A DNA stretch of 64,000 nt from an uncultured Muribaculaceae bacterium (GTDB taxonomy: Bacteria > Bacteroidota > Bacteroidia > Bacteroidales > Muribaculaceae). This document shows, piece after piece, positions 23,388 to 32,160 of this stretch. The notes under the pieces are model-generated. The model searched no databases, was not told the origin of the DNA, and worked only from the letters and a program-made list of their open reading frames with translations. Made by a program: the position numbers and the translations under genes. Within the stretch, counting starts at the first letter, position 1, and each line of letters begins with the position of its first letter. The DNA lies in NCBI GenBank assembly GCA_910588065.1, contig CAJUPZ010000001.1, forward strand, positions 1 to 64,000. Direction: 5' to 3'.

Positions 23388-23980
23388 AAATTCTGCTGCT
23401 GTATTTCGAGCCGTTCGGCAGTGACAGCTGCAACTCCGGTGCAGAGCTGGCGTCGCTGCTGTCTGATGAGTGTGGAGGCGCGGAGCTGATAAAGCGTCAG
23501 CTCCCGGTGTCGTTCAGGCGGGCGTTTGCACAAGCGGCCGGGCATATAGACTGTGAGCGGCCCGATATGATAGTGTGCCTCGGACAGGCAGGCGGTCGGG
23601 CATCGATAAATCCGGAGCGCATAGCTGTCAATATGGCAAAATCCTCCACACCTGACAATGACGGGTATGTTGCGGCAGGGGAGAGGCTTGTCGCCGGTGC
23701 TCCGGATGCTTATTTTACAAATGTGGCGGTTGAGGAAATGGCCGCGGAATTGCGCGCGGCGGGTTATCCTTGCTTTGTGTCCAACAGTGCCGGAACCTTT
23801 GTGTGCAATTCGCTTTTTTACAACTTGCGGCATCATTATCCCACAATCCCGGTGGCTTTTGTCCACATACCCCTTACACCGGCACAGGCAGCCGCCCGCA
23901 CATCCACCACCCCCTCGATGGCAAGTACTGTTGCCGCCGGCGCGCTGACCCTTGCGCTAACCCGACTCGCTCAGGATTGA
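23384..23980 (+). CDS. pcp: Pyroglutamyl-peptidase I (peptidase C15)
   Basis: A 198-residue cytoplasmic cysteine peptidase that removes N-terminal pyroglutamate from peptides. The triad is visible: Glu78 in GGRASINPERIAVN, Cys141 in SNSAGTFVCNSLFY and His161 in VAFVHIPLTP. The N-terminal LLLYFEPFGSDSCNSG corresponds to the usual 'TGFEPFGGxxxNPS'. It is slightly shorter than the 215-residue standard. ATGA overlap with the channel gene suggests one operon, which is an odd pairing. Confidence 0.93.
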   Translation: MKILLLYFEPFGSDSCNSGAELASLLSDECGGAELIKRQLPVSFRRAFAQAAGHIDCERPDMIVCLGQAGGRASINPERIAVNMAKSSTPDNDGYVAAGERLVAGAPDAYFTNVAVEEMAAELRAAGYPCFVSNSAGTFVCNSLFYNLRHHYPTIPVAFVHIPLTPAQAAARTSTTPSMASTVAAGALTLALTRLAQD

Positions 23981-24060
23981 AAAAAGCGGCGCAATGCGTG
24001 AAACTAAAAGACTGTGAGAGTGTTATATAGTATTATATAATATTTGTAACACGTACAACT

Positions 24061-25287
24061 ATGAATGTCAAAACGGGTAAAACGCCATTGGCTGCCGGTA
24101 CTCTTGCCGCAATATTGTCGCTGTCGCTTGTTGTCAATCTGCCGGGTCTTGCCGTAACCCCGATGCTCGGCACGCTCTCCAAAGTATTTCCGGATACAAC
24201 CCAACTTGAGAAGCAACTGTTGACAATGCTTCCCAATCTGCTCATAATACCAAGCCTGCTGCTTGCGGGGCGGCTGTCGCTGTCGCACCACAAAATCACT
24301 GTCATTACGGTGGCGCTGATAGTCTATTCGCTTTGCGGCGTGGCATATCTGTTTTCAAAGTCGATGGTGGAGCTGATTGTTGTCAGCTGTATTCTCGGTG
24401 TCGGAGCCGGCATTCTGATTCCTTTCTCAACCGGACTGCTTGCCGATACATTCGCCGGGCCTGAGCGTATGAGGCAGATGGGTTACCAGAGCGCTATATC
24501 AAACCTCACCCTTGTTGTGGCCACGTATGCGGTTGGTTTGCTCAGTCACGGCAACTGGCATCTGCCGTTTGTTGTGTACCTGATACCGCTTGTGCCGTTG
24601 GCACTTACACCGGTGTTGCGCAGAATTCCGGCGTGTGACCTTTACGGAGAGTGTGCGACCGCGGGTGGTAAAGTGCAGGTTGAGCCGCCAAAGGGCAAAT
24701 TCCTTCCCGGCCGGCTGGCAGCCACAGTGGGGGTATACTTTTTTGTGACATACGCGTCGATAGTGGTGTCATATTATTGTCCTTTCCTTGTTGAGAAGGA
24801 GCATTGGTCGAGTGAGCTCACCGGCACAGTCACAGCACTGTTTTTCTTCTTCACTTTTCTTCCCGGGTTCTGCCTCAACAGAATTATATCCTTGCTGAAG
24901 AAGTATACTCTTATGGCGGCTGTCGCGGCATTGCTTACCGGGCTCGCATTGTTTGCTTTCATACAGACAGAGTGGTCAATGTGCATAGGGGCATCCCTGC
25001 TCGGGCTTGGCTACGGCACCTATCAGCCGGTGCTGTACAACAAGGCTACATTTACAGTAACATCACCGCGCAAGTCAACATTGGCGCTGTCGATAGTGCT
25101 CATGGCCAATTACACTGCGATAGCCCTCGCTCCGGTGATAATCGACAGTTGCCGGTCGCTGTTTCATGCTCAAGATATGACTGCATTCGCTTTCAAACTC
25201 AATTTCTTCATGACGGCGGTCTTTGCGGTATTTGTGACAGCTTACCGCAGGAGCTTTGCCTTTAATCCGTACGACCCCAAACGGTGA
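24061..25287 (+). CDS. MFS transporter
   Basis: A 408-residue membrane protein with 12 predicted transmembrane segments in two halves and a central loop near residues 190-215. Features of the major facilitator superfamily are visible: GVGAGILIPFSTGLLADTFAGPERMRQMGYQSA, corresponding to motif A/B regions of drug-efflux type members, and GLGYGTYQPVLYN near the second half. Substrate cannot be told. A weak -7-like AATATTTG lies ~20 bases before the start. It is 80 bases after pcp and 63 before the porin gene, probably a separate unit. Confidence 0.87.
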   Translation: MNVKTGKTPLAAGTLAAILSLSLVVNLPGLAVTPMLGTLSKVFPDTTQLEKQLLTMLPNLLIIPSLLLAGRLSLSHHKITVITVALIVYSLCGVAYLFSKSMVELIVVSCILGVGAGILIPFSTGLLADTFAGPERMRQMGYQSAISNLTLVVATYAVGLLSHGNWHLPFVVYLIPLVPLALTPVLRRIPACDLYGECATAGGKVQVEPPKGKFLPGRLAATVGVYFFVTYASIVVSYYCPFLVEKEHWSSELTGTVTALFFFFTFLPGFCLNRIISLLKKYTLMAAVAALLTGLALFAFIQTEWSMCIGASLLGLGYGTYQPVLYNKATFTVTSPRKSTLALSIVLMANYTAIALAPVIIDSCRSLFHAQDMTAFAFKLNFFMTAVFAVFVTAYRRSFAFNPYDPKR

Positions 25288-25334
25288 CAGTGATATTTCC
25301 GGCTCAGGGAGATGCCATTTGACAAAAATTGGCG

Positions 25335-25342
25335 TATCTTTG
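25335..25342 (+). promoter_or_regulatory. -7 box of porin gene (TATCTTTG)
   Basis: TATCTTTG ends nine bases before the ATG at 25351. The only nearby TTTG (25318-25321) is at a 13-base spacing, too short for a standard -33. Confidence 0.4.
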
Positions 25343-25350
25343 CAACCGAA

Positions 25351-27327
25351 ATGAAAAACAAAGCTATTTTATTGACATTGCTGTTGTGTGGCTTTTTGCC
25401 TGTTTTGGCAAAGTCGCCGGTAATCGCTCCCTCCTACGCCTGGAAGATGCTTCCGCCGCTGGGGTTGCATGAGCCGGCAACGATAGACACACTCCTTTAT
25501 AATTATTACAAGAGGTCTGTGCCGTCAGATGTGTCGCTTGCATGGGCCTCTACGGGCAATCTCGGCAGCCAGGGCATAAATATGATATATTTCGACCGCC
25601 CTGCCATGAGCGAGTTCTTTTTCCATGATCCGCTTGCCCACTGGCTACCGGAGCAAGGCAATCATACTTTCTACAATACCCGCATACCGATGACTCTGCT
25701 GAGCTATAATTTCGGTGGCGGCAGGGACAATTCACAGGACCGGCTCACGGGAGTGTTCTCGGGCAATGTGAACAGGAAGCTGCAGATAGGTGCCAATATC
25801 GACTATCTGTATTCCAAGGGCAGCTACAACAATCAGGCTGACAAGGATCTGGCGTGGGGATTTTCCGGCTCGTACATGGGTGACAGATATGAGCTGCAGG
25901 CTTTTTACAACCATTATAATCTGCTCAATAAGGAGAATGGCGGCATTACCGACGACCAGTATATAACCGACCCCGAGATTCTTCAAGGCGGCAATGCCTC
26001 CATCAATCCCAAAACCATTCCTACCCGCCTGACAGCTGCCCACAACCGCATCCGTGGGCAGGAGCTGATGATAAACAACAGATATAAGGTAGGTTACTGG
26101 CATGTGACGCCGCCGAATGACACTGTGCCTGACGACACAATCGAGCACCGCGAGTATATACCGGTGTCAAGTTTCATCTGGACTCTTGACTACCGTAAGG
26201 CCCTGCACTCCTTCAGAAACCAGGCACCTCAGGAGGCAAGCGATTTCTGGCAGAATACCTATCTGAGAGATAACGGCACAAATGATGTGACAAGCTACTG
26301 GGCTCTGAAAAACACTTTGGGTATCTCACTGCTTGAAGGTTTTCACAAATATGCGAAGTTCGGGCTGGCGGCTTATATCACCCATGAGATACGGCGATAC
26401 AATCAGGCGGCTGACTCCATACCTCTCGGTGCTGAGCGCCCGGAGGGCCTGACCCCTTATCCATATGATTCAAAGATAGCTCCCAAAGCCACGGAAAATC
26501 TGCTGTGGGCGGGAGCGCAGCTCACCAAGCAGCGCGGAAGTCTGTTGCGTTATGATGTTACCGGGCGCATAGGGTTTGCCGGACCGGCAGCCGGAGACAT
26601 ACTTGTGCAGGGCAACATATCGACGCGATTCAAACTTTTCGGCGATTCAATAACCATAAACGCGTATGGAAAGTTTGCCAACGAGGCCGCACCCTATCTG
26701 ATGAACAATTTTGTATCCAATCATTTTATATGGAAGAATGATTTCGGCAAAACACGCACCCTCCGCTTCGGCGGCTGGCTGACACTTCCGCAGACCGGCA
26801 CATATATCAATGCCGGGGTGGAGAATATCCAGAACATGATCTATTTCGGTCAGAATTGTATGCCTGTGCAGCATGGCGGCTCTGTTCAGATAGTCAGCCT
26901 CACCCTAAAGCAGAATCTGTCGGTGGGTATTCTGCACTGGAACAACGAGGTTACTTTCCAGACAAGTTCCAATGATGTTGTTCTGCCGCTGCCAAAGGTT
27001 GCCGTTTACTCCAATCTGTACCTGCTGTTCAAGGTGGCAAGGGTGCTGGATGTGCAGTTTGGCATTGACTGCGATTACTACACCAAGTACTACGCGCCCA
27101 ATTATCAGCCTTCGACAACGATGTTTTACAATCAGCGCGAGATACAGTGCGGCAATTATCCCTTCATGAACGCCTACGCCAACATGAAGCTCGGCAAGGC
27201 GCGCTTCTATGTGCTGTTCAGCCATGTCAACCAGGGGCTGTGCGGCAACAATTATTTCGCATTGCCTCATTACCCGATGAATCCGCGCCGATTCCAGCTC
27301 GGTGTATCGGTAGATTTTGCAAACTGA
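25351..27327 (+). CDS. Putative outer-membrane porin (Porin_10 type)
   Basis: A 658-residue protein with a Sec signal peptide (MKNKAILLTLLLCGFLPVLAKS). Alternating aromatic strands and repeated beta-hairpin segments run to a C-terminal FQLGVSVDFAN, typical of an outer-membrane beta-barrel. Family-typical features are YFDRPAMSEFFFHDPLAHW and NTRIPMTLLSYNFGG near the N-terminus, matching the 'putative porin' family of Bacteroidota (PF14121). The ATG at 25351 was preferred to an upstream in-frame start at 25312 that lies before the -7 box. The next gene begins one base after the stop, so they form an operon. Confidence 0.88.
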   Translation: MKNKAILLTLLLCGFLPVLAKSPVIAPSYAWKMLPPLGLHEPATIDTLLYNYYKRSVPSDVSLAWASTGNLGSQGINMIYFDRPAMSEFFFHDPLAHWLPEQGNHTFYNTRIPMTLLSYNFGGGRDNSQDRLTGVFSGNVNRKLQIGANIDYLYSKGSYNNQADKDLAWGFSGSYMGDRYELQAFYNHYNLLNKENGGITDDQYITDPEILQGGNASINPKTIPTRLTAAHNRIRGQELMINNRYKVGYWHVTPPNDTVPDDTIEHREYIPVSSFIWTLDYRKALHSFRNQAPQEASDFWQNTYLRDNGTNDVTSYWALKNTLGISLLEGFHKYAKFGLAAYITHEIRRYNQAADSIPLGAERPEGLTPYPYDSKIAPKATENLLWAGAQLTKQRGSLLRYDVTGRIGFAGPAAGDILVQGNISTRFKLFGDSITINAYGKFANEAAPYLMNNFVSNHFIWKNDFGKTRTLRFGGWLTLPQTGTYINAGVENIQNMIYFGQNCMPVQHGGSVQIVSLTLKQNLSVGILHWNNEVTFQTSSNDVVLPLPKVAVYSNLYLLFKVARVLDVQFGIDCDYYTKYYAPNYQPSTTMFYNQREIQCGNYPFMNAYANMKLGKARFYVLFSHVNQGLCGNNYFALPHYPMNPRRFQLGVSVDFAN

Positions 27328-27328
27328 C

Positions 27329-28153
27329 ATGAAACATCTTCCGGAAAAGAAATCAGGATCTCACGCGTCGTTGCTGATAGGTCTTCTTGCAGCGGCGATA
27401 GTGCTGATGGTGCTTCTTAAAACCTGTTCCACCCATGTGGCGGATGAGGGCGGTCCGCGTCCGAGCGGCGGCGATACCATAGATGTTGCCATCGAGTACG
27501 GCCCTCTGTCGCTGTACCGCTACGATGATACTCTCGGCGGGTTTGCCTATGACTTCATACGCCGGCTTGAGGCTGAAAATGATCTGCCGGTGAAGTTTCA
27601 TCCGGTGATGACACTCGCAGAAGCTCTTGAGGGTATTGACCGGGGATATTACCGTATGGCGGTTGCCGCGATGCCACTGAGCGCGAGCCTGAGGAGAGAC
27701 TATCTGTCCACGGTGCCGGTGTTTCTGGACCGCCAGGTGTATGTGCAGATGTCCGGTGACAGCGGTCGGGTAGAGGTTAAGACCCAGCTTGATCTGGCAT
27801 GCCGTACGGTGCATGTGATGGCAGGTTCGCCGGTAGTGGAACGCCTCCATAATCTGTCATCTGAAATCGGCGACACTATCTATGTTGTCGAGGACCCAGA
27901 CTATGGCAATGAGCAGCTTTTTATCCTTGCCGCTACCGGGGAGATTCCGGGAGCTGTTGTGACCGAGCGCACGGCAAAAGCGCTCGCCGGTGATTATCCG
28001 GATGCGGATATTTCCACCGCTGTGTCTTTCACCCAGTTTCAGAGCTGGCTGCTCGGAAGAAACGATACAATACTGCTGCACCGCATTGATTCGCTGATCA
28101 ATGCGGCGCAGTCAAAGAAGTATTTCAAGCAGTTGGAAAGACGCTATTTCTGA
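27329..28153 (+). CDS. Type 3 extracellular solute-binding protein (MltF N-domain-like)
   Basis: A 274-residue protein with one N-terminal hydrophobic segment (SLLIGLLAAAIVLMVLLKTC), either an anchor or a lipoprotein signal. A periplasmic solute-binding protein family 3 domain follows: IDVAIEYGPLSLYRYDDTLGGFAYDFIRRLEAE, MAVAAMPLSASLRRDYLSTVP and GNEQLFILAATGEIPGAVV. It resembles the N-terminal sensor domain of the lytic transglycosylase MltF, but the transglycosylase domain is missing. It starts one base after the porin stop. Its 3' end overlaps the convergent esterase gene by 10 bases. Confidence 0.8.
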   Translation: MKHLPEKKSGSHASLLIGLLAAAIVLMVLLKTCSTHVADEGGPRPSGGDTIDVAIEYGPLSLYRYDDTLGGFAYDFIRRLEAENDLPVKFHPVMTLAEALEGIDRGYYRMAVAAMPLSASLRRDYLSTVPVFLDRQVYVQMSGDSGRVEVKTQLDLACRTVHVMAGSPVVERLHNLSSEIGDTIYVVEDPDYGNEQLFILAATGEIPGAVVTERTAKALAGDYPDADISTAVSFTQFQSWLLGRNDTILLHRIDSLINAAQSKKYFKQLERRYF

Positions 28154-29514
28154 AGCTTGGCTATGTCAATACTAACCGATGCGGGAAACACACGGCGAGG
28201 GTCGTGATACTCGGCGCAGCTTTCGAGCATATTGTCGAGAGAGCATTTCACCTTGCCATAGAAAGCTTTTTTGCCGTTGACAGTAACGGTCACCGGCTTG
28301 TCGAGGTCCACAAGCTTGCTGTTGAGGAAAATTGTGAATTTGCCTGATACGGCAGGGGAGTAGGTGCGGTCAAATTTCAGTGCTATACCCCATTTGCTGT
28401 CGGTTTCGACTGTGGAGTATTCAATATTCTCAACCGTCATGTCGATGTTGTTGCCGGTAATATCCATGTTGTATCGGGTGCGCTTGTCGGCGAGGGGCCG
28501 CTCAGTAACGCGGATATTGTAGAACCCGGTGCGGTGTATGCCGTCCATCTCGAAATCTTCCCAGCTAACCTTCTTGGGATACGGATTGCGCCTGAAGGCA
28601 GATAGCCAGGGGGTAGTGGGACGGTAGTCTATGGAGTGTCCTTTGCCGGGAATCAGCTCAATGTTATGGATGTAGCCGGCGGGGTGCAGAGCCTGCAGGC
28701 TGTCAAAAGCCTCGAGGGTGTAGCGGGTGAGCTTGTCGCGGTAAAAGCCGAAATCGCGGTCGCCTGTGCGCAGAGAGAATGCGATGTTGCGGCAGTTTTC
28801 AGCGGGAGCGTTCATCAGCGGTTCACCACCGGCCATAGGACCGGCGGCGGCAAGATAGTCGGCGTAGAAAGATGCGAGCCGCTGGCTGCCGTAGCCACCC
28901 TCGCTGATGCCGAAGAAATATATTCTGTCGGGGTCAATCTGTCCGCTTGCAAGAGCCTGGCGGAGCAGCTTTTCCCAAGCGTATTGCTTGCCTTTCTGCC
29001 ACCATCGGTACCACTCGCCTGTGCGTGGAATCTTGGGCACAAAGTAAACAGAGGGGCTGTCGGCGAATGTGCGGGCAAAATGGAGTCCGTTGCTCCACTC
29101 GCGGTCAGGCGCACCGCTGCCATGCAGGTATAGAAACAGCGGGTAGCCCTGCGAAGGCTTATCGCCTTTGCTGCCCCAGTAGTATTTCATTGCGGCGTCA
29201 GCTTCGAGAGCAGCCGGAATATTCCACACACCGCTGTCGCCGTCGGCAATAGGCTTCGGGGTGGGCAGTTTTTCCTCGTCAAAGTTTTTGTTGGCCTTCA
29301 GCCATGCGTTCCAAACAAGTTTTTCCATCTCCGGAATTTCGGAAATGCGCAGTTTGATGTCGGGCGAAAAAGCTTGGCCGGATTTACCTTCCAAGGATGC
29401 CGAGAACCAATTTTCCATGCGAGACTGCAAATTGGCGGAGTCTGAGCGGGCCTGCAAGGACAGCGCGCAGGCTCCGGCGGCCACCGCAAGCGAAATTTTT
29501 GATATGATGTTCAT
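28144..29514 (-). CDS. Secreted alpha/beta-hydrolase (esterase)
   Basis: A 456-residue protein with a Sec signal peptide (MNIISKISLAVAAGACALSLQA). The alpha/beta-hydrolase core is clear: LFLYLHGSGAPDREW (oxyanion region), FFGISEGGYGSQRLASFYADYLAAAGPMAGG with nucleophile Ser204 in GISEGG, and a late His in IPGKGHSIDYRPTTPW. The C-terminal ~110 residues form a beta-rich domain (VTVTVNGKKAFYGKVKCSLDNM). It resembles peptidase/esterase proteins with a poly-hydroxybutyrate-depolymerase-like core; the substrate is unknown. Convergent overlap of 10 bases with the solute-binding gene. Confidence 0.8.
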   Translation of the reverse strand: MNIISKISLAVAAGACALSLQARSDSANLQSRMENWFSASLEGKSGQAFSPDIKLRISEIPEMEKLVWNAWLKANKNFDEEKLPTPKPIADGDSGVWNIPAALEADAAMKYYWGSKGDKPSQGYPLFLYLHGSGAPDREWSNGLHFARTFADSPSVYFVPKIPRTGEWYRWWQKGKQYAWEKLLRQALASGQIDPDRIYFFGISEGGYGSQRLASFYADYLAAAGPMAGGEPLMNAPAENCRNIAFSLRTGDRDFGFYRDKLTRYTLEAFDSLQALHPAGYIHNIELIPGKGHSIDYRPTTPWLSAFRRNPYPKKVSWEDFEMDGIHRTGFYNIRVTERPLADKRTRYNMDITGNNIDMTVENIEYSTVETDSKWGIALKFDRTYSPAVSGKFTIFLNSKLVDLDKPVTVTVNGKKAFYGKVKCSLDNMLESCAEYHDPRRVFPASVSIDIAKLQK

Positions 29515-29593
29515 TATTATGGTATTTGGATTTTATGCAAAAGTCATCAAAAAAAACGAGATGTGCAATATCAGAAGGTGAAAAGCGGTTCGT

Positions 29594-29623
29594 ATAACTC
29601 TTATAACTCTTATAATTCTTATA
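29594..29623 (+). repeat. Tandem 9-bp repeat
   Basis: Three units ATAACTCTT, ATAACTCTT, ATAATTCTT plus ATA, about 25 bases upstream of the -7 box at 29649. AT-rich. Might act as an UP-like element or be a microsatellite. Confidence 0.85.
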
Positions 29624-29648
29624 TGAGGTGGGAAGATTAATTTTTTAT

Positions 29649-29656
29649 TAATTTTG
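29649..29656 (+). promoter_or_regulatory. -7 box of TSCPD gene (TAATTTTG)
   Basis: TAATTTTG, a full match to TAnnTTTG, 21 bases before the ATG at 29678. No TTTG at standard -33 spacing. Confidence 0.5.
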
Positions 29657-29677
29657 CAGATTGAAAAATCAATTGAT

Positions 29678-29920
29678 ATGAAGCATACTTATAAAACCAG
29701 CGGCACTTGCTCGCGTCAGATCGATATCGAGATTGAGGATGGAGTGATAAAGGATGTTGTGTTTACCGGTGGCTGCCATGGCAATCTCCAGGGTATCGGT
29801 GCACTTGTCAAAGGTATGTCTCCGGCCGAGGTAATATCCAAGGTTGAGGGCATACGGTGTGGCAATAAGCCGACATCGTGTCCGGATCAGCTTGCTTGCG
29901 CTCTCAAAGAGATTCAGTAA
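29678..29920 (+). CDS. TSCPD-domain protein (TIGR03905 type)
   Basis: An 80-residue protein. The C-terminal KPTSCPDQLACALKEI carries the TSCPD motif, a likely metal-binding signature also found at the C-termini of some vitamin B12-dependent ribonucleotide reductases; GGCHGNLQGIGALVKGM precedes it. Standalone proteins of this size form the TIGR03905 group of unknown role. The ATG at 29678 was used since an earlier in-frame codon lies within the -7 box. Next gene is convergent (htpG). Confidence 0.9.
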   Translation: MKHTYKTSGTCSRQIDIEIEDGVIKDVVFTGGCHGNLQGIGALVKGMSPAEVISKVEGIRCGNKPTSCPDQLACALKEIQ

Positions 29921-29932
29921 GCGCTCAATGAA

Positions 29933-29969
29933 AAAACAATCCGGGCCGCACCTTTTGGATGCGGCCCGA
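29933..29969 (-). terminator. htpG terminator
   Basis: A 9-10-bp GC-rich hairpin (CGGGCCGCA / TGCGGCCCG) followed on the minus strand by a T-rich tail (ATTGTTTTTTC). It lies 29 bases past the htpG stop and may also stop the convergent TSCPD transcript. Confidence 0.85.
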
Positions 29970-29997
29970 ACTATATCATAGGGGGGATTATGAGATA

Positions 29998-32046
29998 TCA
30001 GAGGAGCTTGACCGACCGGGCAATGAAGTCGGAGAGCTCGGAGCCTTTCAGGAGTCCGTTTGCAAGGAGAGCAAGGTCAATTGTCTGTTTGACAAGCGGC
30101 TGAGTTGCAGCATAGGCTGCGATTTCTTTCTCGCTTTCGTTGCGGTTGTGGGTGGCGGTTTCCTCAAGATGCTTGATTTGGTTTTCCTCATCTTCGCCCG
30201 GTTTGCCATCCTTGGCGGCTTTCCGTATCTCGGCAATCTTTTCGTCGCTTTCGTTGATGGCAGCGTTGAGAGGCACAATTTTCGGCATCACCTCGGAGTC
30301 AGCAGCCTCGATAATTTTTTTGATGGTTGGCTGCTCGGTGTTGACGATAAGGTTGTAGCTGTCGGGCAGTTCGCCATAGAAGCTCATGCCGGGCTGCATT
30401 GCGGCCATCTCTTTCATACGTCTCATATATTCGCTCTGTGTAATGAGCACAGGGTTTGCCTCGGGTGAGAGAGCTTCGAAAGACACGATGAATTCGGCTT
30501 TCTCAATTTTCGGGAGCTGGCTGCGGAACAGAGAAGAGAGCATTGCGCGTTTGTCGCTTGACATATCAACAGCCTTTTTGTCGGCGGAGGGTATGAGATT
30601 GTCAATGACATCTGAGTCCACTCTCACAAAGCGGGATTTCTCGAGCTTGCTTTCAAGAAGGCCGATGAAGTGGCTGTCGAGCTGGCCATCCATCAGCAGC
30701 ACATCGTAGCCTCTGTCGGTGGCTGTTTTTATATATGAGTACTGGGCCACGGGGTCGGTTGCGTAGAGATACACCACGTTGCCATCCTTGTCTGTTTGGC
30801 CGGCTTCAATGAGTGTGCGGTATTCGTCGAGGGTGAAGTATTTGCCTTCAGTGTCTTTCAGCAGCACAAACTTCATTGCAGCCTCGCAGAATTTCTCATC
30901 TGTGAGCATGCCGTACTGGATGAAGATGCGGATGTCGTCCCATTTTTTTTCGAAGTCGCTGCGGTCGTTTTTGAAAATTTCTTCGAGTCGTGAAGCTACT
31001 TTCTTTGTGATGTAGCCGGAGATTTTCTTGACGGCTGAATCGCTCTGCAGGTATGAGCGCGAAACGTTGAGGGGAATATCCGGAGAGTCGATGACGCCCT
31101 GCAGGAGCATCATGAATTCGGGCACCACACCTTCAACAGAGTCGGTTACATACACCTGGTTGCAGTAGAGCTGAATCCTGTTTTTTGTAATCTCGAAGTT
31201 GTTTTTTATTTTCGGGAAGAACAGAATGCCGGTGAGATTGAAGGGGTAGTCGACGTTGAGGTGAATCCAGAAAAGGGGGTCTTCCTGTCCGGGGTAGAGC
31301 TCGTGGTAGAAATTGCGATAGTCTTCATCTGTGAGCGAAGCGGGCTTTTTGGTCCATGTAGGCTCTGTGTTGTTGATAACTTTGTCGCGGTCGGTATCCA
31401 CCATCTTGCCGTCCTTCCATTCCTGCTCCTTGCCGCTGACAACGGGCACAGGGAGGAACCGGCAATATTTTTTGAGCAGGGAGTCGATTTCGCTCTGTTG
31501 CAGGAACTTTTTGTTTTCGTCATCGATATATAGAATTATATCGGTGCCGCGCTCCTGCTTGACAGTCGGCTCCATGGTGTACTCCGGCGAGCCGTCGCAT
31601 TCCCATTTCACGGCTTCAGCTCCGTCTTTATAAGAGAGTGAGCGTATTTCCACCTTCTTCGCGACCATGAAAGCGGAATAGAAACCGAGTCCGAAGTGAC
31701 CGATGATAGCATTGGCGTTGTCCTTGTATTTTTCAAGGAACTCCTCGGCGCCGGAAAATGCGATCTGGTTTATGTATTTGTCAATATCCTCCGCGGTCAT
31801 GCCAATACCGTGGTCGCTGACAGTCAAGGTGCCGGCCTCAGCGTCCACAGTCACCTTGACGTTCATTTCGCCGAGGTCGCCCTTGTATTCGCCGAAGGAG
31901 GAGAGGGTTTTCAGCTTCTGGGTGGCGTCGATAGCGTTGCTCACCAGCTCGCGGAGAAAAATTTCGTGGTCGGAATAGAGAAATTTCTTGATAACGGGGA
32001 AAATGTTTTCGGTAGTTACCCCGATTGTACCTTTATGGGTGCTCAT
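29998..32046 (-). CDS. htpG: Molecular chaperone HtpG (Hsp90)
   Basis: A 682-residue Hsp90 chaperone, ATP-dependent and cytoplasmic. The GHKL ATPase fold is clear at the N-terminus: LRELVSNAIDATQKLK (E and N of the ATP/Mg site), VSDHGIGMTAEDI and GHFGLGFYSAFMVAKKVEI. The middle domain has LNVSRSYLQSDSAVKKI. The C-terminus ends KGSELSDFIARSVKLL without the eukaryotic MEEVD, as expected. Its terminator is at 29933-29969 and a TATATTTG -7 box lies at 32072-32079. It neighbours clpC, another protein-quality-control gene, but is transcribed separately. Confidence 0.97.
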   Translation of the reverse strand: MSTHKGTIGVTTENIFPVIKKFLYSDHEIFLRELVSNAIDATQKLKTLSSFGEYKGDLGEMNVKVTVDAEAGTLTVSDHGIGMTAEDIDKYINQIAFSGAEEFLEKYKDNANAIIGHFGLGFYSAFMVAKKVEIRSLSYKDGAEAVKWECDGSPEYTMEPTVKQERGTDIILYIDDENKKFLQQSEIDSLLKKYCRFLPVPVVSGKEQEWKDGKMVDTDRDKVINNTEPTWTKKPASLTDEDYRNFYHELYPGQEDPLFWIHLNVDYPFNLTGILFFPKIKNNFEITKNRIQLYCNQVYVTDSVEGVVPEFMMLLQGVIDSPDIPLNVSRSYLQSDSAVKKISGYITKKVASRLEEIFKNDRSDFEKKWDDIRIFIQYGMLTDEKFCEAAMKFVLLKDTEGKYFTLDEYRTLIEAGQTDKDGNVVYLYATDPVAQYSYIKTATDRGYDVLLMDGQLDSHFIGLLESKLEKSRFVRVDSDVIDNLIPSADKKAVDMSSDKRAMLSSLFRSQLPKIEKAEFIVSFEALSPEANPVLITQSEYMRRMKEMAAMQPGMSFYGELPDSYNLIVNTEQPTIKKIIEAADSEVMPKIVPLNAAINESDEKIAEIRKAAKDGKPGEDEENQIKHLEETATHNRNESEKEIAAYAATQPLVKQTIDLALLANGLLKGSELSDFIARSVKLL

Positions 32047-32093
32047 ATTGAATTTATGATTAATGGTTTTTCAAATATATATAACAACTGAGC

Positions 32094-32127
32094 AAAAAAA
32101 ATGCCACATCGGTGATGTGGCATTTTT
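32094..32127. terminator. Hairpin terminator downstream of clpC
   Basis: An A-rich/T-rich flanked stem (AAAAAATGCCACATC ggtg with its complement ATGTGGCATTTTTTT). T runs exist on both strands; by position it ends the minus-strand clpC transcript. Confidence 0.85.
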
Positions 32128-32160
32128 TTAGATGGGTGAGGGTGACAGTATGACAGTATG

